Positions 43,935 through 54,185 of a stretch of DNA of 64,000 nt are shown here, one piece after another. The notes under the pieces were generated by a model. The model worked only from the letters and a program-made list of their open reading frames with translations, did no database searches and was not told the DNA's origin. Each line of letters begins with the position of its first letter. Position 1 is the first letter of the stretch. Source of the stretch: Pseudomonas eucalypticola (GTDB lineage Bacteria > Pseudomonadota > Gammaproteobacteria > Pseudomonadales > Pseudomonadaceae); NCBI RefSeq assembly GCF_013374995.1, contig NZ_CP056030.1, positions 1,272,501-1,336,500 of the forward strand, read 5' to 3'. Both the position numbers and the translations under genes were made by a program.

Positions 43935-44744
43935 TTATTTGCCGCCGCTGCCGGCCACGCTTTCACCGCCGCGTGTCAGGTCGTAGGCGCCCAGGATGGG
44001 CAGCATGGTCACCAGCATCACCAGCATGGCGACCACGTTGGTCACCGGTACGTCGCGCGGGCGGCTGAGCTGGTTGAGCAACCAGATGGGCAGCGTGCGC
44101 TCGTGGCCGGCGGTGAAGGTGGTGACGATGATCTCGTCGAATGACAGCGCGAACGCCAGCATGCCGCCGGCCAGCAGCGCCGAGCCCAGGTTGGGCAGGA
44201 TGATGTAGCGAAAGGTCTGCCAGCCGTCGGCGCCCAGGTCCATGGACGCCTCGATCAGGCTGTGGGAGGTGCGGCGCAGGCGGGCGATGACGTTGTTGTA
44301 GACGATCACCACGCAGAACGTGGCGTGGCCGACGATGATGGTGAACATGCCCGGTTCGATGCCCAGGCGCTTGAACGCGGCCAGCAAAGCGATACCGGTG
44401 ATGATGCCGGGCAGGGCGATGGGCAGGATCAGCATCAGCGAGATACCGTCCTTGCCGAAGAAGTCACGCCGGTACAGCGCCGCCGACGCCAGGGTGCCGA
44501 GCACGATGGCGATCAGCGTCGCCACGCACGCCACCTGCAGCGACAGCTTGATGGCCTCCAGCACGTCGGTGCGGGCGAAGGCCACGCTGAACCACTTCAG
44601 GGTGAAGCCCTGGGGCGGAAAGCTGAAGGCCGCGTCTTCGGTGTTGAAGGCGTACAGGAAGATGATCAGGATGGGGAAGTGCAGGAATACCAGTCCGCCC
44701 CAGGCGGCGAGGCGCAGGCCCCAGGAGGCTTTGTCAGAGTGCAT
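43935..44744 (-). CDS. ABC transporter permease, YdcV/PotC-like
   Basis: A 269-residue permease with six membrane helices and the EAA loop [32 protein letters not shown] that contacts the ATPase. It is paired with the second permease, overlapping its 3' end by 11 bp. PotC-type membership and neighbours point to polyamine-like import. Confidence 0.88.
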   Translation of the reverse strand: MHSDKASWGLRLAAWGGLVFLHFPILIIFLYAFNTEDAAFSFPPQGFTLKWFSVAFARTDVLEAIKLSLQVACVATLIAIVLGTLASAALYRRDFFGKDGISLMLILPIALPGIITGIALLAAFKRLGIEPGMFTIIVGHATFCVVIVYNNVIARLRRTSHSLIEASMDLGADGWQTFRYIILPNLGSALLAGGMLAFALSFDEIIVTTFTAGHERTLPIWLLNQLSRPRDVPVTNVVAMLVMLVTMLPILGAYDLTRGGESVAGSGGK

Positions 44745-45684
44745 CGAAGGCCCCCAGGCGTTTGACGATGGACAGGTACACCGCGATCAGCACGATGGGC
44801 ACCAGGGTGAACGCCGCGGCCATGGGCATGTTGCCGATGGCCCCTTGCTGGGCGTAGACCATGCTGCCGATGAAGTAGCCGGGCGGGCCGATCAGTTGCG
44901 GCACGATGAAGTCGCCCAGCGTCAGCGAGAAGGTGAAGATGGAACCCGCCGCGATGCCGGGTACCGACAGCGGCAGCACCACTTGCAGGAAGGTCTGGCG
45001 CGGTGTCGCGCCCAAGTCCGCGGAGGCTTGCAGCAGCGAGGGCGGCAAGCGTTCCAGGGACGCCTGGATCGGCAGGATCATGAACGGCAGCCAGATGTAC
45101 ACGAACACCAGGAAACGCCCCAGGGTCGACGTGGACAATGTGCTGCCGCCAATGCCTGGCAATCCCAGCACGGCTTGCAGAACCGGCCCCAGCCCCAGGT
45201 GCTGGACAAACCACTGGGCCACGCCACCCTTGGCCAGCAGCAGGGTCCAGGCGTAGGCCTTGACGATGTAGCTGGCCCACATGGGCATCATCACCGCGAT
45301 GTAGAAAAACGCCTTGGTCTTGCCCTGGGTGTAGCGCGCCATGTAGTAGGCGATGGGGAAGGCCACCACGGCGCTGGCGATGGACACCGCCACGGCCATG
45401 CCCAGGGTGCGCTGGATGATGTCGAAGTTCGACGGGTTGAACAGCGCGGCGAAGTTGGCCAGGGTCAGGTCAGGGGTGACCGTCATGCTGAAGTCGTCGA
45501 AGGTGTAGAAGCCCTGCCACAGCAGGTTCAGCAACGAGCCCAGGTAAATGGCGCCGAACCACAGCAGCGGCGGCACCAGCAGCAATGACAGGTACAAGTT
45601 GGGCTTGCGATACAGTAGGGTCCACAGCCGCCGCAGGGGCGGTACGTCCACCGTTGGTGCAGGTTTTTCCAAGACCAGGCTCAT
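44734..45684 (-). CDS. ABC transporter permease, YdcU/PotB-like
   Basis: A 316-residue permease with six helices and the EAA loop [34 protein letters not shown] 45684 is chosen because GAGGG lies 9 bp upstream and it starts just after the ATPase stop. An alternative at 45705 would overlap. It forms the membrane channel with the YdcV-like partner. Confidence 0.88.
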   Translation of the reverse strand: MSLVLEKPAPTVDVPPLRRLWTLLYRKPNLYLSLLLVPPLLWFGAIYLGSLLNLLWQGFYTFDDFSMTVTPDLTLANFAALFNPSNFDIIQRTLGMAVAVSIASAVVAFPIAYYMARYTQGKTKAFFYIAVMMPMWASYIVKAYAWTLLLAKGGVAQWFVQHLGLGPVLQAVLGLPGIGGSTLSTSTLGRFLVFVYIWLPFMILPIQASLERLPPSLLQASADLGATPRQTFLQVVLPLSVPGIAAGSIFTFSLTLGDFIVPQLIGPPGYFIGSMVYAQQGAIGNMPMAAAFTLVPIVLIAVYLSIVKRLGAFDAL

Positions 45685-45685
45685 G

Positions 45686-46714
45686 TCACAGGCCCTCGGT
45701 TTCACGCAGCACGGTCATGGCGTCCCGGGCCCAGCGCGCATTCAGGCGCTGGCCGGGTTGCAGGACGATGCTCGGTTCCTGCCACTGGTTGTTGGCCTGG
45801 CTGATGGCGATGAGCTGGCCGTTGTCCAGCTTGAGTTCGTAGCGGGTCGAACTGCCCTGGTACTGAATGTCATGCAGCAGGCCGTTGACCTGTATTTCAT
45901 GGGGCGTGGCCACTTCACCGAAGCGGATGTGCTCCGGGCGGATGGAGAAGGGCAACTCGCTGCCGGTCAGCTGCCGCGCCGTCTCGCCGCGCAGCACGTT
46001 GGAGGTGCCGACGAACTCGGCGACGAAGGTGGTGGCCGGTTTCATGTACAGGTTGCGCGGGCTGTCGACCTGCTCGATGCGGCCTTTGTTGAACACCGCC
46101 ACCCGGTCGGACATGGAAAGGGCTTCAGTCTGGTCGTGGGTGACGAAAATGAAGGTGATGCCCAGCTGGCGCTGGAGTTTCTTCAGCTCGCCCTGCATCT
46201 GCTCGCGCAGTTTCAGGTCCAGGGCCCCCAAGGGTTCATCAAGCAGCAACACGCGAGGACGGTTGACCAGCGCCCGGGCCAGGGCCACGCGCTGGCGCTG
46301 GCCGCCCGACAGTTGTACCGGCTTGCGCTCGCCGTAGCCGCCCAGGGCGACCATGTTCAGCGCCTCCTCGGCCCGGGCCAGGCGTTCCTGCTTGCCCACA
46401 CCCTTCACTTTCAGGCCGTAGGCCACGTTGTCACGCACGTTCATGTGGGGGAACAGCGCGTAATCCTGGAACACGGTGTTCACGTCACGCTGGTAGGGCG
46501 GCAACCCGGCCGCCTCGGCGCCATGAATGCGGATCGAGCCGGCGCTGGGCTGCTCGAACCCGGCGATCAGGCGCAGGCACGTGGTCTTGCCCGAGCCGGA
46601 CGGGCCGAGCATGGAAAAGAACTCGCCGTCCTGGATATCGATAGAAACCCGGTCAACGGCCTTCACCTCGCCGAACACGCGGGAAACCTGGGTGAACTGG
46701 ACTGCAAGCGTCAT
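45686..46714 (-). CDS. ABC transporter ATP-binding protein, YdcT/PotA-like
   Basis: A 342-residue ATPase with Walker A (GPSGSGKTTCLR), the ABC signature LSGGQRQRVALARAL, Walker B (RVLLLDEPLGALD) and H-loop (VTHDQTEAL). A C-terminal TOBE domain follows, as in PotA-type importers. It energises the two permeases encoded next. Confidence 0.92.
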   Translation of the reverse strand: MTLAVQFTQVSRVFGEVKAVDRVSIDIQDGEFFSMLGPSGSGKTTCLRLIAGFEQPSAGSIRIHGAEAAGLPPYQRDVNTVFQDYALFPHMNVRDNVAYGLKVKGVGKQERLARAEEALNMVALGGYGERKPVQLSGGQRQRVALARALVNRPRVLLLDEPLGALDLKLREQMQGELKKLQRQLGITFIFVTHDQTEALSMSDRVAVFNKGRIEQVDSPRNLYMKPATTFVAEFVGTSNVLRGETARQLTGSELPFSIRPEHIRFGEVATPHEIQVNGLLHDIQYQGSSTRYELKLDNGQLIAISQANNQWQEPSIVLQPGQRLNARWARDAMTVLRETEGL

Positions 46715-46789
46715 GATGCGCTACTCCGAAAGGTACGGCAGACACCGTCGTAGCCGCAGCCTGGGGCAGCGGCTACCAGGATGGGGGCC

Positions 46790-47941
46790 TCAGCGGCCGC
46801 CCATGATCGCGATGTAGTCCTGGGTCCAGCGGCTGTACGGCACGAACTTGCCGCCCTCGGCCTGCGGGGTTTTCCAGAAGGCGATCTTGTCGAACTGGTC
46901 GAAGCCGTTGGTCTTGCAACCTTCGGCCCCCAGCAGTTCGCTGCCCTGGCAGGCGGCCGGTACCGCTGGCAACGAGCCGAACCAGGCGGCCACGTCGCCC
47001 TGCACCTTGGGCTGCAGCGACCAGTCCATCCACTTGTAGGCGCAGTTGGGGTGCGCCGCTTCGGCGTGCAGCATGGTGGTGTCGGCCCAGCCGGTGGCGC
47101 CCTCTTTGGGAATGGTCGAGGCCACGGGCTGGTTGTCGGCTTTCAGGCCGTTGACCATGTAGCCCCAGGAGCTGGACGCTACTACGCCCTCGTTCTTGAC
47201 GTCGCTCATCTGCACGGTCGCGTCATGCCAGTAGCGGTGCACCAGAGCGTGCTGGGCCCGCAGCAGGTCGAGCACGGCCTTGTACTGGGTTTCGGTCAAT
47301 TCGTAGGGGTTCTGGATGCCCAGCGCGGGCTTGGCGCTCTTGAGGTACAGCGCCGCGTCAGCGATGTAGATCGGCCCGTCATAGGCCTGTACGCGGCCCT
47401 TGTTGGGCTTGCCGTCGGGCAGGTTCTGCGCGTCGAACACCACGCCCCAGCTGGTGGGCGCGGTCTTGAAGGTGTTGGTGTTGTACAGCAGAACATTGGG
47501 GCCCCATTGGTAAGGGGTGCCGTAGGTCTGGCCATTGACCACGTACCAGGGGCCATCTTTGAGGCGCGGGTCGAGGTTCTTCCAGTTGGGGATCAGCGCC
47601 GTGTTGATCGGCTGTACGCGCTTGCCGGCCACCAGCCGCAGGGAAGCATCGCCCGAGGCGGTCACCAGGTCGTAACCACCCTTGGCCATCAGGCTGACCA
47701 TCTCGTCGGAGGTGGCCGCGGTCTTGACGTTGACCTTGCACCCGGTCTCTTTCTCGAAACCGGTCACCCAGTCGTAGTTTTTGTCGCTTTCGCCCCGTTC
47801 GATATAGCCCGGCCAGGCAACGATATCCAGCTGCCCCTCACCGGCACCCACCGCCTTGAGCGGTTCGGCGGCCTGCAGGCTGGCGCTGGCCAGCAAGGCG
47901 GTGGTCAAGGCGCTGAGCAATGCGGTCTTGTGCTGGTGCAT
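46790..47941 (-). CDS. ABC transporter periplasmic binding protein, YdcS/PotD-like
   Basis: A 383-residue protein. A signal peptide (MHQHKTALLSALTTALLASASLQAA) is followed by a PotD-like fold (LDIVAWPGYIERGESDKNYDWVTGFEKETGCKVNVK, VTASGDASLRLVAGKRVQPIN, GTPYQWGPNVLLYNTN). It should capture the transported amine in the periplasm. ATG 47941 has AGAGGG 6 bp upstream. It leads the transporter block, 76 bp before the ATPase. Confidence 0.9.
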   Translation of the reverse strand: MHQHKTALLSALTTALLASASLQAAEPLKAVGAGEGQLDIVAWPGYIERGESDKNYDWVTGFEKETGCKVNVKTAATSDEMVSLMAKGGYDLVTASGDASLRLVAGKRVQPINTALIPNWKNLDPRLKDGPWYVVNGQTYGTPYQWGPNVLLYNTNTFKTAPTSWGVVFDAQNLPDGKPNKGRVQAYDGPIYIADAALYLKSAKPALGIQNPYELTETQYKAVLDLLRAQHALVHRYWHDATVQMSDVKNEGVVASSSWGYMVNGLKADNQPVASTIPKEGATGWADTTMLHAEAAHPNCAYKWMDWSLQPKVQGDVAAWFGSLPAVPAACQGSELLGAEGCKTNGFDQFDKIAFWKTPQAEGGKFVPYSRWTQDYIAIMGGR

Positions 47942-48042
47942 GGTAACCCTCTTCTTCAAATTATGGTCGGGGCAGTAGCGAACAGGTGAAGCGGCCTTCA
48001 GGGAGGCTGATTATTAGCGTAGTGGTGTGCGGCGTTTCGTGG

Positions 48043-49446
48043 TCAGAGGTGCTCCCCGTGGCGGGCCATGATGTGGCGCACCACGCTGTAGTCGTGCAGT
48101 GAGTCGCTGGACAGGTCCTTGCCGTAGCCGGACCGTTTCAGGCCACCGTGGGGCATTTCGCTGGCCAGCATGAAATGGCTGTTGATCCAGGTGCAGCCGT
48201 ATTGCAGGCGCGCGGCGACCTGCAGGGCCTTGTCCAGATTCTGCGTCCATACCGAGGACGCCAGGCCGTATTCGGAATCGTTGGCCCAATCCACTGCCTG
48301 ACTCAGGTCGTCAAAGCGGGTGACGGTGACCACGGGGCCGAATACTTCGCGCTGCACGATCTCATCGGTTTGCCGGCAGCCGGCCAGCAGTGTCGGCTGG
48401 TAGAAAAAGCCGGGCCCGGAATGCACGGCGGCACCGCTGATACGCTCGATGTGCGGCTGGCTCAGGGCGCGTTCCACAAAGCTGGCGACCCGGTCGCGCT
48501 GGCGCGAACTGATCAGCGGGCCCAGTTCGTTGTCGGCGTCGCGCTTGCTGGCAAAGCGCAGCTTGCCAACGGCGGCGCCCAGTTCGCTGACCAGCCGATC
48601 ATGGATGCCAGCCTGGGCATACACGCGGCAGGCGGCGGTGCAGTCCTGGCCGGCGTTGTAGTAGCCGTAATTGCGCACGCCTTCGACCACGGCCTGCAGG
48701 TCGGCGTCATCGCAGACGATCACCGGCGCCTTGCCGCCCAGTTCCAGGTGTGTGCGCTTGAGGGTCTTGGACGCCGCCTGGAGGATTTTCTGCCCGGTGA
48801 CGATATCGCCGGTGAGCGACACCATGCGCACCTTGGCATGGCCCACCAGGTGGCTGCCCACGCCCTCACCGCCACCGCAGACAATGTTCAGCACGCCGCG
48901 CGGCAGAATTTGCGCCAAGGCCGGCGCCAGTGCCAGGATCGACAACGGCGTGTGCTCGGACGGCTTGAACACCAGGGTATTGCCGGCGGCCAGGGCCGGG
49001 GCGATCTTCCACGCGGCCATCATGATCGGGTAATTCCACGGTGCGATGGAGGCCACCACGCCGATGGGGTCACGGCGCACCATGCTGGTATAGCCGGGCA
49101 CGTATTCGCCGGCCAACTGGCCGGTCTGGCAGCGCACGGCGCCAGCGAAGAAACGGAACACATCGACGGTGGCGTTGAGGTCATCCTGGCGGGCCAGATG
49201 CAGGGGCTTGCCGCAGTTCAATGCCTCCAGGCGGGCCAGGCGGTCGGCCTGGCGGGCCACGGCGTCGGCGATTTCCAGCAGCAGGTTGGCGCGTTGTTGT
49301 GGCGTGGTGCGCGACCAGCCGGCAAAGGCGTGGTGGGCGGCAAGGATGGCGCTTTCCACTTGCTCGGTGCTGGCTTCAGCGATATGGGTCAGTACTTCGG
49401 CGGTGGCCGGGTTGATGATGGCTTCCACCCGGCCATTACCGGCCAC
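48043..49446 (-). CDS. PatD-like aminobutyraldehyde dehydrogenase (copy 2), N-terminus uncertain
   Basis: A paralogue of the dehydrogenase at 42488-43912, with the same Glu motif ([11 protein letters not shown]) and [16 protein letters not shown]. The first usable start in this frame is GTG 49446, but this omits the N-terminal strand LLIDGEL that aligns with LLINGHL in copy 1. The strand is encoded immediately upstream in frame, yet no ATG/GTG/TTG precedes it before a stop. An ATG at 49502 would fit if the G-run at 49483-49489 (7 G) had one more base. A frameshift, a sequencing error or a non-standard start are all possible. The catalytic parts are intact. Confidence 0.75.
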   Translation of the reverse strand: MAGNGRVEAIINPATAEVLTHIAEASTEQVESAILAAHHAFAGWSRTTPQQRANLLLEIADAVARQADRLARLEALNCGKPLHLARQDDLNATVDVFRFFAGAVRCQTGQLAGEYVPGYTSMVRRDPIGVVASIAPWNYPIMMAAWKIAPALAAGNTLVFKPSEHTPLSILALAPALAQILPRGVLNIVCGGGEGVGSHLVGHAKVRMVSLTGDIVTGQKILQAASKTLKRTHLELGGKAPVIVCDDADLQAVVEGVRNYGYYNAGQDCTAACRVYAQAGIHDRLVSELGAAVGKLRFASKRDADNELGPLISSRQRDRVASFVERALSQPHIERISGAAVHSGPGFFYQPTLLAGCRQTDEIVQREVFGPVVTVTRFDDLSQAVDWANDSEYGLASSVWTQNLDKALQVAARLQYGCTWINSHFMLASEMPHGGLKRSGYGKDLSSDSLHDYSVVRHIMARHGEHL

Positions 49447-49637
49447 CAGCTCACCGTCGATCAGCAGCGCGGTACACAGCTCGGGGGGGAAGTGCCAGCC
49501 ATTTTGCGAGGTCTCTGTTCTTTTGGGCTCACGGGCAGGTTCCTGGGAAACGGCCCGGGCACGGATTGTCTCGGTGGATAGAGACTAGTGCGCGGGCGGG
49601 TGGGCGACAAATTCTAAATACTGAATGCAGCGTTCGA

Positions 49638-50552
49638 TTAAATCGATACCCTGCGGCCGTTGTGGGGTTGTTCACGGGCTACGGTCAGGAACGGGTCCAC
49701 CAGGGCCGGCCGCGCCGTGCCACGGCGCCAGGCCAGGCCCACGTCCAGGGTCTGGGTCAGGTCGGCCAGGGGGCGCGCCTCGATAATGTCGCCTTCCAGC
49801 GACCAGGGGCGGTAGGTCATGTCGGGCTGGATGGATACGCCCAAGCCCGCCGCCACCAGGCTGCGCACGGCCTCGGTGGAGGCGGTGCGCAGGCTGATGC
49901 GCGGTGTCAGGCCCGCGCCGGTCCAGATGCGCTGGGCGTTGTGGTCCATCTCGTCGACGTTCAGCTGGATCAGCGGTTCGCGGGCCACGTCGGCCAGGTT
50001 GATGCTGTCGTGCTCCAGCAACGGGTGCTGGGCCGGCAGCCACAGGCGATGGGGCGAGTGGGTCAGCACTTCGGTCTGCAACGCGTGGCGGTCCTCCAGG
50101 TTGGAGAGGATCAGCACCCCCACGTCGATCTCGCCGCTCACCAGCAGGTGCTCGATGTAGGGGCGCTCGTCTTCCATCACCCGCAGCTCGACGTTGGGGT
50201 AGGCGCGCTGGAAGCGCGTCAGCAGGTCGGCCAGGTAATACCCGGCGACCAGGCTGGTCACGCCGATCACCAATTGGCCCGCCACCTGGTCGGTGCTCTG
50301 TTGCAGGCTGCGCTTGGCGTTGTCCACGGTGGCCAGGATCAGGTGCGCCTGGCGCAGGAACTGGTGGCCCTGGTGGGTCAGGGTCATGCCCTTGGCGTGG
50401 CGGTTGAACAGGGTCACGCCGATTTCCTGTTCCAGTTGCTGGATGGCCAGGGTCAGGGTCGACTGGGAAATGAACACCGCCTGGGCGGCGGCCGAGATCG
50501 AACCGGTCTCGGCCACGGCAATGAAGTGGCGGATCTGGCGCAAGGTCATCAT
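49638..50552 (-). CDS. LysR-family transcriptional regulator
   Basis: A 304-residue regulator. The winged helix-turn-helix is MTLRQIRHFIAVAETGSISAAAQAVFISQSTLTLAIQQLEQEIGVTLFNRH, and the effector-binding domain begins near residue 90 (GQLVIGVTSLVAGYYLADLL). It lies upstream of the second aldehyde dehydrogenase on the same strand, so it is a candidate regulator of the amine locus. The two adjacent ATGs at 50552 and 50549 cannot be separated. Confidence 0.9.
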   Translation of the reverse strand: MMTLRQIRHFIAVAETGSISAAAQAVFISQSTLTLAIQQLEQEIGVTLFNRHAKGMTLTHQGHQFLRQAHLILATVDNAKRSLQQSTDQVAGQLVIGVTSLVAGYYLADLLTRFQRAYPNVELRVMEDERPYIEHLLVSGEIDVGVLILSNLEDRHALQTEVLTHSPHRLWLPAQHPLLEHDSINLADVAREPLIQLNVDEMDHNAQRIWTGAGLTPRISLRTASTEAVRSLVAAGLGVSIQPDMTYRPWSLEGDIIEARPLADLTQTLDVGLAWRRGTARPALVDPFLTVAREQPHNGRRVSI

Positions 50553-50680
50553 GGCAGGCTTGCTCGGTAGTGAAGGGCGGGCTGCATTGAACGGACACGC
50601 CGCGCACCCTCGCGACCCGGCGAGCGCGGCGCGGCCAGAATCGAGTGTATATCTTTTTTTTCGAAGGCTGGCCGCTTCGC

Positions 50681-51943
50681 TCAGGTGGGCACGGCCGTCA
50701 GCAGCGCCAAAGCCGCCAGCAGGGCAGGTGGCATGACTAGCGCGCCGAGGCGCAGGAAGCCCAGGGCACTGACATGGCCGCCCTCGCGCCGCACCGCGAT
50801 CAACCACAGCAACGTCGCCAAGGACCCCGTGACCGACAGGTTCGGCCCCAGGTCCACGCCAATCAGCAGCGCCGCGGTGGCCTGGGTGGGCAGCGGCGCG
50901 ATATGGTTCATGGACCCGGCGATCAGCCCCGCGGGCAGGTTGTTGATCAGGTTGCTGGCGATGCCCACCAGCACTCCTCCCACCCAGCTCGCCTGCACGG
51001 GTGCCCGCTGCGCCAGGTCGGCCAGGGCGTGGGCGAGGTGGGCGGTCACGCCAGTCTGGGTCAGGCCGGCGACCAGCACGAACAACCCCGCCACCAGGGG
51101 CAATACCCCCCAGGCCACATGGCGCAGCACCGGCACCGGGCTGCTGCGCTCCAGCAGGTGCACGCCCAGCAAGGTCGTCAGGCCGGCGCAGAACGTTGGC
51201 AGCCCCAACTGCGCGTCCAATGCCGATGCCAGCAGCAACACCACGGCAGTCAGGCCGATGCCCCAGGCGGTGAGGCGGGCGCTGGTATTCAGGGGCTGTA
51301 CGTCGAATTCGCGGGCCAAGGGTTGGCGCAGCGCATGTCGCTGGGTGAAGCGCAGCACCCCATAGGTCATGCCGATGGCGGCGAGTGAGGGCAGAGTGAA
51401 ATGCCACAGCCAGGTCAGCAATGGCGGCATGTGGCTGCCGAATACCACCAGGTTGGCCGGGTTGGAAATGGGCAGCACGAAGCTGGCGGCGTTGGCAATG
51501 AAGGCGCACACGAACAGATACGGCAGTGGCTCGGCGCGGGCCGCGCGGGCGGCGGCATACACTGCCGGGGTCAGCACCACCGCCGTGGCGTCGTTGGACA
51601 GCAGCACGGTCACCAGCGTGCCCACCAGGAACACCAGGTCGAACAGACGCTGGCTGGAGCCCTTGGCATGCCGCGCCGCATACATCGCCAGCCAATCGAA
51701 CAGGCCTTTTTGCCTCGCCAGTTCAGCCAGCACCATCATGCCGATGAGGAACAGATAGACATCACCGCCCTTGCCCACCGCGCGCAGGGCGTCCGGCCAG
51801 GGAATCACCCCGGTGGCCGTCAGCAGCACCGCGGCACCGGCCGCCCAGGCATACTCAGGCGAGCGCCACGGGCGCAGCAGAATGCCCAGGGTAGCGAGTA
51901 TCGCCACCCCCCAGATAATCAATTGGCTTGTGGTGAAGGGCAT
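50681..51943 (-). CDS. ArsB/NhaD-superfamily anion or arsenite transporter
   Basis: A 420-residue protein with about 11-12 helices of the ion-transporter superfamily. It has LFLIGMMVLAELARQKGLFDWLA, VLLSNDATAVVLTPAV, NAASFVLPISNPANLVVF and the repeated IASNLINNLPAGLIAG and VDLGPNLSVTGSLATLLW. These two inverted re-entrant motifs are typical of ArsB. No arsR or arsC is nearby, so arsenite export is a family-level prediction. Its start abuts the stop of the MFS gene upstream. Confidence 0.83.
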   Translation of the reverse strand: MPFTTSQLIIWGVAILATLGILLRPWRSPEYAWAAGAAVLLTATGVIPWPDALRAVGKGGDVYLFLIGMMVLAELARQKGLFDWLAMYAARHAKGSSQRLFDLVFLVGTLVTVLLSNDATAVVLTPAVYAAARAARAEPLPYLFVCAFIANAASFVLPISNPANLVVFGSHMPPLLTWLWHFTLPSLAAIGMTYGVLRFTQRHALRQPLAREFDVQPLNTSARLTAWGIGLTAVVLLLASALDAQLGLPTFCAGLTTLLGVHLLERSSPVPVLRHVAWGVLPLVAGLFVLVAGLTQTGVTAHLAHALADLAQRAPVQASWVGGVLVGIASNLINNLPAGLIAGSMNHIAPLPTQATAALLIGVDLGPNLSVTGSLATLLWLIAVRREGGHVSALGFLRLGALVMPPALLAALALLTAVPT

Positions 51944-53191
51944 TCAGCGGGCTCGGGCAAGGAGGGCGGGGGAAACCCGGGTAGCGGGCTGCAGTGTCTC
52001 CGGCATCTTCAACCACAGCAATAGCAGCGCCACGGCCGCGACGCCAGCCAGGGTCAGAAAACCTGCGCTGTAGCCAGCCCACTGCACCACGGTGCCGGCC
52101 AGACTGCCGCTTAGCGCGGCACCCAGCCCGAAGGCTGTGGTCACCGCGCCGAGGCTGACGTTGAAGTGGCCGGTGCCCTGGGTCAGGTCCTTGACCATCA
52201 AGGGCAACAGCGCGCCGAACAGGCCGGCACCGATGCCGTCTAGCATCTGGATAGCCACCAGCCAATACGGGTCATCGGACAGGGTATACAGCACCCCGCG
52301 CACCGGCAGAATCAGGAAACCGGCCAGCAGCAACGGCTTGCGCCCCCACTGGTCAGCGCGAGCACCCACCAGCCAGGCCATGGGAACCATCACGAGCTGT
52401 GCAGCGATGATGCAGGCAGAGGTCAACGGGGTGGCGAGTGTCAGGTCCTGCAGCGAAAGCTTCTGGCTCACCAGCGGTAGCATGGCGGCGTTGGCCAGGT
52501 GGAACAGGGCACAACACAGGGCTAGCAACAACAGGGGGCGGTTACCCAGCAACACATCGATCGCCGAGGGTTGGGCACGGTGCTGATCCGCCGGGTCGTC
52601 CAGCCCGCGGGCCTGGGCATGGTCAATGGCGGCGGGGTCCACCTGCCACACCGCCAGCACACTGGCCAGGGCCATGAAGGCCATCAGGTAGAACACGGCC
52701 ACCGGGCCCAGCCAGAACGCCAACCCCCCGGCCAGCAACGCTGCCACGGCGTTGCCGGCATGGTTGAAGCTTTCGTTGCGGCCGGTACGCCGGGTAAACG
52801 CCCGTGGCCCCATCAGCCCCAGGGAAATCGCGGCAATGGCCGGTGCGAAGGCCGACGCTGCCACGGCGCTGAGGGCCTGGGTCATGGCCACGGCGGTGAA
52901 CGAAGCGGTCCAGGGCAGCACCAGGCAACTGCCCGTCACCAGCAGCGCCGCCACCGTCACGACCGCACGCTTGGCGACGGTGCCGTCCACCAGCGCGCCA
53001 GCGGGCGTCTGCGCCACCAGCCCGGCCAGGCCTGCCAGGGTCATCACCCAGCCGATCTGCGCGGCGTTCCATTGGTGCACCGCCAACAGGTAGATGGCGA
53101 GGTAGGGGCCCAGGCCGTCGCGCACGTCAGCCAGAAAGAAGTTCAGCGCGTCCAGCGCCAAGCCGTTACGACGGGACGAAGGGATGGACAA
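51944..53191 (-). CDS. MFS transporter
   Basis: A 415-residue, 12-helix MFS protein. It has FFLADVRDGLGPYLAIYLLAVHQWNAAQIG at the N-terminus and the loop 8-9 motif GARADQWGRKPLLLAGF. The N-terminal pattern is common in Pseudomonas MFS proteins of unknown substrate. It is directly adjacent to the ArsB-like gene and likely co-transcribed with it. Confidence 0.85.
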   Translation of the reverse strand: MSIPSSRRNGLALDALNFFLADVRDGLGPYLAIYLLAVHQWNAAQIGWVMTLAGLAGLVAQTPAGALVDGTVAKRAVVTVAALLVTGSCLVLPWTASFTAVAMTQALSAVAASAFAPAIAAISLGLMGPRAFTRRTGRNESFNHAGNAVAALLAGGLAFWLGPVAVFYLMAFMALASVLAVWQVDPAAIDHAQARGLDDPADQHRAQPSAIDVLLGNRPLLLLALCCALFHLANAAMLPLVSQKLSLQDLTLATPLTSACIIAAQLVMVPMAWLVGARADQWGRKPLLLAGFLILPVRGVLYTLSDDPYWLVAIQMLDGIGAGLFGALLPLMVKDLTQGTGHFNVSLGAVTTAFGLGAALSGSLAGTVVQWAGYSAGFLTLAGVAAVALLLLWLKMPETLQPATRVSPALLARAR

Positions 53192-53300
53192 GATGAAGGT
53201 CTCGAGTCAGAGCCCAGAGAAGTTCAGGGGCCTCTTCATCACTGACCGAAGGCCAGGTGCAATGGTTCACCCAGCACCGGCGGTACCTTCATGCCTTCCT

Positions 53301-54185
53301 TCATGTTGCTTTCGGCAGTGTAACAACGGGTATTTGCGGGTGACGAAGCCCATAACGATCACGCATGTCTTTGGGGCATAAAGTGTCGACCGCCCACCAG
53401 CCCGCGTTACGAAACTCCTGATACGGATCGTCGATGTACTGCGCCAACAGCTTGTCCCAGCATCTTCTAGCGTTCACCAGTTGATCATCAGCGATAAACA
53501 GGTCAACTTCTTCCCATAGGTTCTGGAGTCCCTTGAGCCGGCGATTGACAAAGTCCACTCGTCTGTCCAGATCCAGCACTTCTATCGTCATATCACCGAG
53601 GCTGTCCAGCCCCTCCAACGTCCATCTCCATTTTGCCTTGGGAAGCTGACGATCGACGGGTATCCACTGCAGATGGTCCAGCGGATCGTCCAATCGAGGG
53701 TCAAGCAATAATCTGCGTTCCATCGAGCAATCAAAAAATTCGGGGGTTACGGGACCGACGATGGGGCGGGTGGGCGTTTGTGCTCTGGCCGTGCCCGGCT
53801 CGATAGGGAATTTGTTGCCCTTTTTTCCTGCCATATTGCAGCTCTGACAGCTGAAATAGAGGTTCGACCATGTCCAGGCAAGCCACCAATAATGACCACT
53901 CGTGGTCACCCACCTGGCGTCGACCTTGTCCTGTGCACCTTTCTTCGGCCTGAAGTGTTCGACTGGACGAAACTCTGCATCTTCGCTGCGCTCACAGAAG
54001 GCGCACTTCTCATATTGCCGCTGGAACAGAACAGGCTTCGCCACTTGGTAGCCCGTTTCGAGCAGCTCCCTGAACTCTTTATGATCCACACCATGCTGGT
54101 TGAATAACAGTACCGCCGCAGGCCAATTCTCTTGGCGTGCGGCGACCAGTTCGTGCGGCTCATCGCCCAGTTCCAGTTTAATCAT
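53301..54185 (-). CDS. Septu-type HNH endonuclease PtuB-like (TIGR02646 class)
   Basis: A 294-residue protein. The HNH signature is spread over KCAFCERS (CxxC, about residues 60-67), RPVEHFRPKKG (catalytic His) and WSNLYFSCQSCNMAGKKGNKFP (second CxxC and metal/Asn positions). This is the VEHFRPK pattern of the TIGR02646/PtuB family. The gene overlaps an AAA ATPase gene by 8 bp, the two-gene arrangement of the Septu anti-phage system, in which PtuA and PtuB form a complex that degrades DNA on infection. No reverse transcriptase or msDNA element was seen, so it is not a retron. Confidence 0.85.
   Translation of the reverse strand: MIKLELGDEPHELVAARQENWPAAVLLFNQHGVDHKEFRELLETGYQVAKPVLFQRQYEKCAFCERSEDAEFRPVEHFRPKKGAQDKVDARWVTTSGHYWWLAWTWSNLYFSCQSCNMAGKKGNKFPIEPGTARAQTPTRPIVGPVTPEFFDCSMERRLLLDPRLDDPLDHLQWIPVDRQLPKAKWRWTLEGLDSLGDMTIEVLDLDRRVDFVNRRLKGLQNLWEEVDLFIADDQLVNARRCWDKLLAQYIDDPYQEFRNAGWWAVDTLCPKDMRDRYGLRHPQIPVVTLPKAT

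Noticed and set aside
49638..51695. A 685-codon minus-strand frame joining the LysR gene to sequence upstream
   Set aside because: Only the last 304 codons (from 50552) are LysR-like. The upstream part is an alternative frame of the ArsB-like transporter gene.
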